Assembly: GCA_030686995.1 (NCBI GenBank)
Contig: CM060693.1
Location: forward strand, 107,810,228-107,874,227
Direction: 5' to 3'
Source: Artemisia argyi
Taxonomy: Eukaryota > Streptophyta > Magnoliopsida > Asterales > Asteraceae
Length of the DNA stretch: 64,000 nucleotides
The position numbers and the translations under genes are program-made. How positions within the stretch are numbered: the stretch's first letter is position 1; every line of letters begins with the position of its first letter. Under the pieces are notes generated by a model that worked only from the letters and a program-made list of their open reading frames with translations, was not told the DNA's origin and searched no databases. Positions 56,089 through 64,000 of the stretch are shown here, piece after piece.

Positions 56089-58335
56089 CTACGTGACCTC
56101 ATTATTGGTTTCACTCTCTAGGTCGTCTTCTATGCCAGTTTTGTATTCCGGACCTAATTGCAAGCATTCTTTGTAGAAACCAAGTATCCTATTCATCACA
56201 TACTCTACTCCTCTACGTCTATCCTCATCATTCCTATAGTAATCTGCTTGTTTGTGTTCTTTTTCTATATTAGAAAAGAGGCGGTATTGCTCAATCTTGT
56301 AGGGCATTTGGTAGGCAATCTCATCATTCTCTTCCTTGAACCTAACTATCCCTAAAGTCGGATCATAACTCATCTTAGTGGTCTCAACAAATGGTTTTCT
56401 GAATATTACTTGGCTTAGGCAATCATCTATCACCGGACGAGTATCTTCTACTATCATAAAATCGATCTCATAGGTGAAATTACCTATAATCACATGCAAT
56501 CCCTTCACTCTCCCTACAAAATTACTTATCAAATTCTTATTGGGCATCATCCTATAACCAAGTTGTTTCTTTATCACCCAATTATAATAAGTCCTAGTCA
56601 TGATGTTTATAGGAGATCTAGGATCGATATAGGCTTTCCATATATGCATATGCCCGATGTTGAATGGTATGTTGATATTAGAGGGGTCCCCCATTTTGAT
56701 ATGGGGTGTGCCAAGGATATATGGTGTCTCGGGGCCATCGAATAAATCCTTATGGTATTCCCGTTCTTCCTTGGTGGGCAACTTATCAAAGTACTTTTCT
56801 ATAGTCTCTACTTCCTCTAACTCCTCTCCCTTATTAACCTCAACTTCCCTAATTTCATCCCTAGTCTCGGTTTCTACTTCAAGTTCATTTTTGTCACTTT
56901 CTTCTATATCCTTATCTTTTGGCTTAATGGTGACAACATTGACAAAGTGGACATGTTTGGATGATGAGGGGTCCTTAATTTGGATTCCGTTATTGGCGTC
57001 CCTAGTGTCCTTCCTAGGTGTAGTTAACGCTTGGTTGTTGACGGCTTTCAACAAGTTGTCTATCTTGTTGGTCATCTCCGTTTGTTGTTGGTTGAATTCG
57101 GTTTCAAACCTAGCTATGCGAGCCTCTTGAGATGCCATGAACTTAGACATCAATCCTTCAAGATTGTTGGTACTACCATAGTTGTTAGAAGGATTGTTGT
57201 TGAAAGTACGGTTGGAGGGTGGACCATTTGGTTGGTAACGATTAGGCGGATTGGAAGAATTGGCTTGATTTTATTTCCACCTAAGGTTTGGGTGATTTTT
57301 CCAAGAGGGGTTGTAGGAATCACCGTAAGGGTTTGGCTCGGGTTTGAAAGTGTACCACTTATCTCCCGCTTCGTCGGTACGCGAGGATGCGTAGTCCGCA
57401 AAAGCTGTTCCGGGGAGTTCCACACAATCACGAGTGTCATGGGGACCACTACATAATTCGCATGAAGAAGTGATTCTGTTCACTTGGCTTGAAGGCTTAT
57501 GAGATTCGTAAGATTTCATGAGAAACTTGACTTGGTCCTCAAGTTCCATGATCCTACGGTCGGGAGTGCTAGAGTTGTTCGAAGGCAAAGATATTGCCTT
57601 GACCGTTTTGTTCAAATCACGGGGATCATTCCAACTTTTATTGTCATAGAGAGCAAGATCTTCTATGAGTTCCCATGATTGTTCCGCACTTAGATCACGT
57701 AGCTTACCACCGGCTGATTGGTCAATGGCTCGCCTTGTGGAGAAATCGATATGGTCACAGAAGATTTGGACTTGGAGCCAAAGATCTATGCCATGATAAG
57801 GGACTTTTTGGAGTAAGTCCTTGAATCGAGTCCATGCTTTATATAGAGTTTCACCTTGACGTTGTTGGAACATCAAGATATCATTTCTAAGCTTGGTAGT
57901 TCTCCCCGGTGGGAAAAATTGAGCAAGGAAACAAGTGGTGAGATCATCCCATGAGGTGATGGATCCCGTGGGTAAACGTTCAAGCCATTGACTAGCTTGA
58001 TCACGTAGAGAGAATTGGAATAGGCGTAATCGGGTTGACTCTCTAGTTGTAACATCAAGGTCTATAGAATCTATGATTTTAAGGAAGTCCTTGAGATGTT
58101 GGTTTGGATCTTCGAAATGAAGTCCATGGAATGCACATCCGCTTTGCACCAACCGGATGGTGTCGGATTGCAAGGGGGTCACATTGACTCCTTGGGTGAG
58201 CTCAATGGTGTTTCGGTAGCCTTGGTGGCTAGGTCGGGAATACTCTCCTAGGGTTCGGGGCCTAAGAGGTTGGTTATATAGTGGTGGGTTTTGTTGTGGT
58301 GGGATGACAGGTTCAAAGATGTTACCATCGTCCAT
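56089..58335 (-). pseudogene. Gypsy gag plus protease-like region (one in-frame stop)
   Basis: ATG at 58335. The first 354 codons carry a retrotransposon gag domain (FHGLHFEDPNQHLKDF…SQWLERLPTGSITSWDDL…FLAQFFP) and a compact CCHC-like knuckle CELCSGPHDTRDC (CX2CX3HX4C). A TAA at 57273-57271 interrupts the frame, which then stays open to the stop at 56089. The second part has a coiled coil (MASQEARIARFETEFNQQQTEM), a Glu-rich linker, and an aspartic-protease-like segment where the active site reads IDPRSPINIM; the usual D-x-G-S pattern is altered (Arg in place of Gly), so protease activity is doubtful. It resembles Athila-type gag-pro proteins of Asteraceae, from memory. Confidence 0.82.
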
Positions 58336-58506
58336 GATGTCGGATGGCGAAGAGTTACGAACAAAAACACGAAGAAATAAGATAGACTAAAGAGAACCTA
58401 AAAATAAAAATAAAATCTTACTAGAAAGGAATCTAGCAAGTAGACCTAATAAAAAGAGATTCTAACCTAGACAATAACTATTCCCCCAGTTGCGGCGCCA
58501 AAATCT
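58336..58506 (-). other. Gypsy 5' leader with primer-binding site
   Basis: In minus sense the 5' LTR (ending at 58507) is followed after six bases by TGGCGCCGCAACTGGGGG (58500-58483). The first eight bases match the tRNA-Asp-type primer site of Athila/Tat elements; the following bases diverge from it. The leader to gag is about 150 nt. Confidence 0.75.
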
Positions 58507-59902
58507 TGATGCGTAGGGATTGCACCAGGCTTTACCTCTCGAGGGATCTCGAGAAGCTTACAACCCCCACCAGGCAGTGTACCTGATCGATGTAGTATAG
58601 TATAATGACAAGTACCGGGGGATTGATCGTTCAGCTAGGAATAGTGTCGCTAGGATTAGAAAACCTAAAGACTAGGTCTAGAGATGAGGGATGATTCTTT
58701 TTGTATTTTTATATTTTTATGAAAGCAAATAAAAATCTCGGTTTTGAAGGAGTTGGGCGGAATTAGTTGCTAGTCAACTAACCCAATACTAAAGATGCAA
58801 TCAAAATAAAATACTAAAAATGAAAATAAAACTAAATTAAACTAGAGTTGTGAGCAATATGTGGGAAAATTGTGTTTACTTAGATTTCACTACTCCCTAG
58901 ATATCTTTTACATGTTAATTACTTGTTATAGTTGCGTGGATGACGGGTTGTATTCCTTAATACCATTCATGGGGTGGCGTACATACTTCACTCCTATGTC
59001 GAGCCGGCTAAGAAGCTCCTAACATGGGATCACTAGAATTTGCTCATGCATTAAATACAACCAATAAAACCTAGTACACACTGGTTCATGTTTCCTAAGA
59101 CGTTCAAGCATGTTACACAATGGAGATCTGCCAGTTTTCTTAAGCCTAACATTGAAATCATTCATCCATTACAACCATAAACAAGTAATCAACATATAAT
59201 TAACATCTAGGTTTCATTACATCTAAGCAAACACAAGATAGATCTAGCCTAGCATGTTGAAATCAAGACAAGCATAAGATATATTCAAACAACACATAGA
59301 CATATTGATTGAATTGAAAGAAGACTTATCTCAATTGAACATGAAAGGATTCAAGGGGTGAAAACCCTTGAAAATACTGTAAAATACGACCTAGGGTTTA
59401 CAAAGTTCGGCCCTAGTTTTCTCCACACAAGTTCCTCTCTTATGAATGAAAAATAGAAAACTATATATAGATTCTGATAGGTGACGGCATCAAGAACAAA
59501 ATTCTGATGCTGTCATCTCGCCGCCAAATAGTTTTTCGGATTGCCTAGATCTGGGTCTGACGCCGTCATGTGTACTCCTTATGCAGGCTGTCACCAAAAA
59601 TAGTCTTGACGCCCTTGTTGTGACGCCTTCAGGTTTTCACTGGGTCGTCACGGATTTTACTCTTGACGCCGTCATGATTTTCTTCTTGACGCCGTCAGAT
59701 ACTGTTCTCAGCATGGAAAATTAAGTCTTTGCCGTTTTCTTCACTTTTATGCTCCAAATATGTCCGATTTGCTTCCTTTTCCAGAATTCACTCCCAAAGT
59801 ACCTAAAATCACAAAAGAAACGATTTAGGGCAATATTTGATCAAATAAATTCAATTTCGGGCTTAAATGACCCCCTAAAAGTGGTTCATTTTCGCCTCAT
59901 CA
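58507..59902 (-). repeat. 5' LTR of the Gypsy-type element
   Basis: 1396 bp. TATA box TATATATA at 59469-59462 (minus sense), preceded in U3 by a cluster of TGACG-containing motifs. Two consecutive copies of TTGACGCCGTCA lie about 30 bp apart near 59660-59700, where the other LTR has one. Confidence 0.93.
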
Positions 59903-59964
59903 TATAACTAGATTTTACATTTCTCTTTTAACATAACATTGTTTTTATTTCTTAAATAAGTAAG
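59903..59964. other. Sequence flanking the Gypsy element
   Basis: Begins with the second TATAA target duplication (59903-59907) and continues A+T-rich up to the putative LTR start of the decayed Copia element. Confidence 0.5.
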
Positions 59965-60978
59965 TGTCACATCACATCAATATACATTTATGGTAAGTTT
60001 GTGTGTTTGACTTACCATAAGCTCTTACACATATTTGGAATCATTCTACTTTGATTCAATGTGTGTTTGACTAGAATTAAGTTGATGTGACTTTGGTTGG
60101 TTTGGAAAGATTTATTGCAAAACCTACTGTCAGCCTGGCGGAACCCTGGAGGAACACGGGCGGAACCCATTTGAGGGTTCCGCCGTATCCACCAGACCTG
60201 CTAAAGGATTTGCTATAAATACCAAGCCACTTGCTAGTTTTTACCCATCACTTTTAGACATATATTTCACATATTCTCTCATCTAACTCAGTAACATTTG
60301 ACTTGTGTGATTCTCTTATGTAGCAAAGGAGTTTACAAGTTCATCCAAGAAGTTACAAGTTCATCTCAAAAGTTGCAAGACTTGTTAGCTTTGTTATGTA
60401 TAAACTTTGGTAGTTTATACTTCATGTGTATCTTGTGTAGAAGTGATCGGTTAGTATTTTAGGCCTCAAAATACATAGTGTGACGGGAGTTGTTGTACCC
60501 TTGTAAAAAAACTATTGGGAGTGGTTGTACCCTTGTAAAAGAACGCGACATCTAGCTTAGTGTCGAAAATAGTGGATAGGTGATGTTAGGTTGGTTCTAC
60601 CTTGAACTAGGACCCGGTATCTAGCTTTGTACCAGATAAAGTGTAAGCGACGATTGTAAAGGTTTCTCCACCGGTGAAAGAAGCTTGTTGACTAGTGCTT
60701 GAAACTCTCGAGTTGGAAACTCGGGGCGTGGATGTAGGGCAAGGAAAAAGAGTCCTTGTAGCCAAACCACGATAAACAATCGTGTTGTGGTTTGATCGTT
60801 TCTTTCTTTGTCTTTGCTTATTACATATTGTCTTTAGTTAGAATCGTTAATTACACGTAAAGCTTTTTAAAGTTTAAACAAGTAATTTGAGTTTATATCT
60901 TTAAACAAACATAAAGTTTTAAAAGATAATTAAGTGAAAAAGCGGTAAACTATTCAACCCCCCTTCTAGTTTTCCACA
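59965..60978 (+). repeat. 5' LTR of a decayed Copia element (start uncertain)
   Basis: The end TTTTCCACA is fixed by the primer-binding site that follows. The start TGTCACATC at 59965 is the best TG candidate but has no second LTR for comparison. The LTR holds a TATAAAT box (60214-60220) and a GGCGGAACCC hairpin upstream. Confidence 0.6.
60137..60220 (+). promoter_or_regulatory. LTR promoter: GGCGGAACC repeats, hairpin and TATA box
   Basis: A direct GGCGGAACCC copy at 60137 is followed by a perfect 10-bp inverted repeat, GGCGGAACCC (60159-60168), loop ATTTGA, GGGTTCCGCC (60175-60184). About 30 bp further is TATAAAT (60214-60220). Palindromic motifs just upstream of the TATA box are a known feature of Sirevirus LTRs. 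Confidence 0.65.
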
Positions 60979-60980
60979 AT

Positions 60981-60991
60981 TGGCATCAGAG
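60981..60991 (+). promoter_or_regulatory. Primer-binding site of the decayed Copia element
   Basis: TGGCATCAGAG, two bases after the LTR end. It matches the initiator tRNA-Met site TGGTATCAGAG at ten of eleven bases. Confidence 0.8.
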
Positions 60992-61045
60992 TTACGTTAC
61001 TCAAGATCTTTAAAATATATTGTATTTTAAAACTTGGATCGATCC

Positions 61046-61784
61046 ATGGATTTTGAAAATATCAAAGAAGGTCAACCTATTCAAAAGCCACCGCTATTTG
61101 AAAAAGAAAACTTCCTTGAATGGAAAAGTAAATTTGAAAACTATGTGAAATCAATTGATCAAGATCTTTGGCATATTATTTCTATTGGTGATTTCAAACC
61201 AACGAAAACAAGTTTTGAAAATCAAGATGACTATCCTAAACTTGATAAAAACACTAAAGCTAAGATAATGATTTATAAAGCTTTACCAAGGACCGAATAT
61301 GAAAGAGTGTATTTTTGTCAAACGGCTAATGATATTTGGAAAAATATGTTAAACTTTCATCAAGAAATATGTCAAACACTTTTGCTTTGACACATTTATC
61401 ATAGAGTTTTCTAAACTAGAAAATGAGTCTAAACTTTTATGCAACATGGACCTAAAAACTATCTTTAACAACGAACATTCAAAATCTCTTGTGAACAATC
61501 TTGAAAAAGAGATAATGTTAGAAGATAAAATGTCTAGACTTGAAAGCAATGTTGAAATTGATCTAGAATGCAAAATATGTCATGATTTCAAATATGAAAT
61601 TCAAAGACAAAATGAAAAAGGAAAAATGCTTGCTAAATTTGAAGAAAGTTCAAAAGCTCTCGAAAGCTTATTGAAAAGTCAAAAGTCATTTAGAGATAAA
61701 ACCGGATTAGGATTTGACTCAAATGCACCATCAACAAGTAAAACAAAAGAAGTTGTGTTTGTGAAACCTAGGAGAGAATTGTAG
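61046..61784 (+). pseudogene. Copia gag remnant
   Basis: From ATG 61046 the frame gives a plant Copia gag start (MDFENIKEGQPIQ…FLEWKSKFENYVKSIDQDLW…YKALPRTEYERV) and stops at 61390, after which part of gag is missing. A second frame, 61446-61784, is rich in Glu/Lys coiled coil with CKICHDFKYEIQRQNEK and ends VKPRREL-stop. The two pieces are separated by a deletion and frameshift. No CCHC knuckle remains. Confidence 0.8.
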
Positions 61785-63660
61785 GAGTAATTCTATCTCT
61801 ATTAGGAGCTCATGATAAAAGGATAAAGATATCATGTTCAATACTTTTATATGTTTATCTAACCTCCTTGGATTCATAAGTATTTGAGTTTAGCTCTCTT
61901 ACGAGTCAAGATAATTTGTTTTAAGATTATCTTCTTGGTGATTCATCTATTGAGCTTAAAAGGTACACGTCTCTTTAGCTTATCTTTCATTGCTTCTTGT
62001 TGATTGACATTAAGTTTTGTCGTGGGTGTTATTAATAGTTTTTACTCTAAGGTGTTTATGTGGTGTAAGTAACAACAAGGATTAGATCCTCCGTGATTAA
62101 AGGATTTAGACACTACATCTAGTAGGAGATATAAGGTGTTTTACCTCTTTAAACTTTCGGGAAAAGACACGAGAAACTCTTGAGTGAGTCTCACTTAATA
62201 CTTGTCTACAAGTGAGCTAACTAAGAATCTCCTAAGTGATTTAACAACCAACATTTTTGTGATGCTTGCAAATCTAACAAAACCACAACATTTCATAGAT
62301 ATTTGTGGTACAACATCTTTTGACATTATACCTTATATTTTCTATCGTGTCTTTAATTCAATCACTCTTTTGTTAAAGTTTCATATAAGACATACAAAGA
62401 AAAATAAATCATTTGAATACATTAGGATGATTAGGAGAAAATGATTTATAAACATCTAGGATTTGCACATCTAATTCGACCCATAGTCTTATGATGTTGT
62501 ATCTCTTGGACATTTATACTCATAGTGTTTTAAGTAAATAAACCTAAAGAGTCGAGGAGTCATTGAATTCAACATTCGATGAAATACCACCTCCTTCTAA
62601 GATATCATCTTTGGTAGATGATGACTTAGTCGAAAGTCCAACATTGATAAGACAAGTAAGGTAAGATTAATAACAAGGAAGATGAACTATTAAAAATGAA
62701 AAACAACATCTTTTCGTCTTGTGTCAAACATTGAGTCAAGCAATATTGACATGGTCATAAATACTTGAATCATGAGTCATAGTTGTGATTAAATCAAATT
62801 TGATAAAAATAGTTTTTGGACATTAGAGTAAAGCAACCATTAAAACAAAATAGATCTTTCAAAATAGAAAATAATGTAAATCTATGAAAGACTTTTTAAT
62901 AACCTAAGCAAGCTCCAAAAGCAAGGAATAATCACTCAAAGACATTCCTAGTTATTCACAAGTTCACAATGATTAAGTCTTTTATGACTTATCAAGAATG
63001 AGATTAGTGAATCCGTAGGTAAAACTAAACATAGAGAAATGTTTGGAAGTTTACTTGTTCTCACAACAAATAGATCCAACATTATGTTTAGTGCTTGTCT
63101 ATGTGCTCGTTTTAGAGATGATCCTAAAACAACTCTTTCGGAAGAGCTTGTTTGGATACATCAAAAGGTAATACACAACTAGGATTATGGTATCCCGAAA
63201 GAACGGGAATAGAAACCATAGTGTATGCCAAATGGAATTATGTCGATAATAAGTTGATAAGAAAAGCACAAGTGGTACTTGCACTTTTATACTTACTTAC
63301 CCAATGATTCTCCAAAACGCTTAAGGTTCTCAAATTAGTATCGGACGGAGAAGCACGTCAACAAGCTCCACTAGAACAAGCAAACTCATGTCAACAACGG
63401 AATTCCTCTTATCAACATTGTTATCCCTTCAACAAAGGAAGCATCGACTTCAGCGTCAACCAAATACATTATGTTCTTTATTGACATATTGTGATCCTTC
63501 ATCATCGCCTTGGTAAAAATGTTCATTGAGGAACATCTCTACCAAGAAAGTCTTATATGATAACCATATTGTCGACGTTTTCACGAAACCTCTTAAATAA
63601 GAATCATTCATCCTCCCTAGACTTAGTTAAAGACTCTTGAGACCTAAAACCTTAGTTTTG
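61785..63660 (+). pseudogene. Decayed Copia pol fragments
   Basis: No frame longer than about 80 codons remains, but translated fragments are in the order expected of pol. About 62545-62630 gives the integrase-RT linker phrase DEIPPPSKISSLVDDDL. About 63060-63130 gives an RT C-terminal fragment (SNIMFSACLCARFRDDPKTT). About 63570-63600 gives the pol terminus (DVFTKPLK). Integrase core and the YVDD box are deleted or unrecognisable. No 3' LTR could be recognised before 63720. Confidence 0.7.
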
Positions 63661-63720
63661 AACATTAGGATAAAACCACAAAATTCAAGAAAAAACCTTT
63701 TTATTTTTTCCTCTGTTGCA

Positions 63721-63885
63721 CCTAGGGGTGAGCAAACAAAACCGAAACCGAACCGAAAACCGAAAAAACCGAACCGAAAAAACCAGCCGAAACTAAAAAC
63801 CGATGGTTCGGTTTTTAATTTTTCAAAAACCAAAATATACGGTTCGGTTTCGGTTTTCGTCCAAAAACCGAGCCGAACCGATTTT
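63721..63885. repeat. Degenerate AACCGAA minisatellite-like repeat
   Basis: Starts CCTAGGGGTGAGCAAA and continues with many ACCGAACCGAAAA units, then the complementary GGTTCGGTTTTT and CGGTTCGGTTTCGG, making an overall inverted arrangement. The CTAGGGGTGAGCAA start resembles ends of hAT-type MITEs, but the other end lies beyond or near the window edge. Confidence 0.6.
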
Positions 63886-64000
63886 ATTATATAATAATAT
63901 ATAATTAATATAATATGAATAAATAACTAAATAAATCAAATTTATAAACTCATATTCATTTTGTGGGTAGATTTATAAAATATTTATCATAACGTTTATG
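63886..64000. other. Window end, A+T-rich, no gene seen
   Basis: TAATATATAA-type sequence with nothing recognisable. Confidence 0.4.

Larger units (their letters stand above)
34554..59902 (-). mobile_element. Gypsy-type (Athila-like) gag-only LTR retrotransposon, carrying a nested Copia element
   Basis: LTRs at 34554-35951 and 58507-59902 begin TGATGCG and end CTCATCA. The target duplication TATAA is perfect (34549-34553 and 59903-59907). Orientation is minus: the primer-binding site adjoins the high-coordinate LTR, gag lies next to it, and a GAGGACAAGCAAA…AAGTGTAAGGG tract adjoins the low-coordinate LTR. Without the Copia insertion the element is about 7.6 kb. It has gag and a protease-like region but no reverse transcriptase, RNase H or integrase in the remaining ~3 kb, so it is non-autonomous (like TR-GAG elements). 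The LTRs differ by roughly 25-30 substitutions and two indels by eye. Confidence 0.92.

Noticed and set aside
1..64000. CRISPR arrays, bacterial operons or organelle insertions
   Set aside because: No regularly spaced palindromic repeats, no clustered prokaryote-like genes and no recognisable plastid or mitochondrial genes.

Overview
This is plant nuclear DNA: spliced genes, A+T-rich sequence, long microsatellites and nested LTR retrotransposons. Several retroelement proteins (the Cys-rich ORF at 18.7-19.2 kb, the Copia gag and downstream ORF, the LINE reverse transcriptase) look like proteins I remember from Asteraceae, especially tribe Anthemideae (Tanacetum, Artemisia, Chrysanthemum). That placement rests on memory, not on a search. 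There is one ordinary host gene in 64 kb; nearly everything else is mobile DNA.

Layout. 0-3.2 kb: intergenic, with microsatellites and a small MITE sitting inside a (TA)n tract. 3.19-9.22 kb, minus strand: a complete eight-exon gene for an extra-large G protein (XLG3 type, 868 aa) whose splice sites and phases all agree; a 5' UTR intron and TATA box are plausible upstream. 10.56-12.23 kb: a Mutator-type element with 234-bp terminal inverted repeats and a perfect 9-bp target-site duplication. 13.16-17.32 kb: a noncoding element with inverted, diverged arms, carrying a nested 178-bp MITE. 18.7-27.5 kb: LTR and primer-binding-site pieces of a minus-strand Athila/Tat-like Gypsy element, split by a 3.9-kb LINE. 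The LINE is flanked on both sides by (AAT)n, and its tail was later hit by a second MITE of the (TA)n-MITE family. 28.4-34.5 kb: a second inverted-arm element.

34,554-59,902 is the centrepiece. It is a minus-strand Gypsy-type element with 1.4-kb LTRs, TATAA target duplication and a gag/protease-like ORF but no visible reverse transcriptase. A 17.8-kb Copia element of Sirevirus type (352-bp LTRs, TTTAC target duplication) is inserted in it. The Copia element carries gag, pol and, downstream of pol, an additional 1378-codon ORF. That ORF has its own TTTCGAAA-rich leader, and polypurine-tract-like motifs occur on both sides of it, as if two retroelement modules had been joined. 59.97-63.65 kb holds a decayed plus-strand Copia element; the window ends in an AACCG-rich repeat.

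History read from the sequence: the two Copia LTRs differ at only two positions, while the host Gypsy LTRs differ at roughly 25-30 positions plus indels. The order of insertion is therefore Gypsy first, Copia later. The two most interesting objects are the composite Copia element and the LINE, which appears to have N-terminal zinc fingers, a C-terminal restriction-like endonuclease and (AAT)n flanks.
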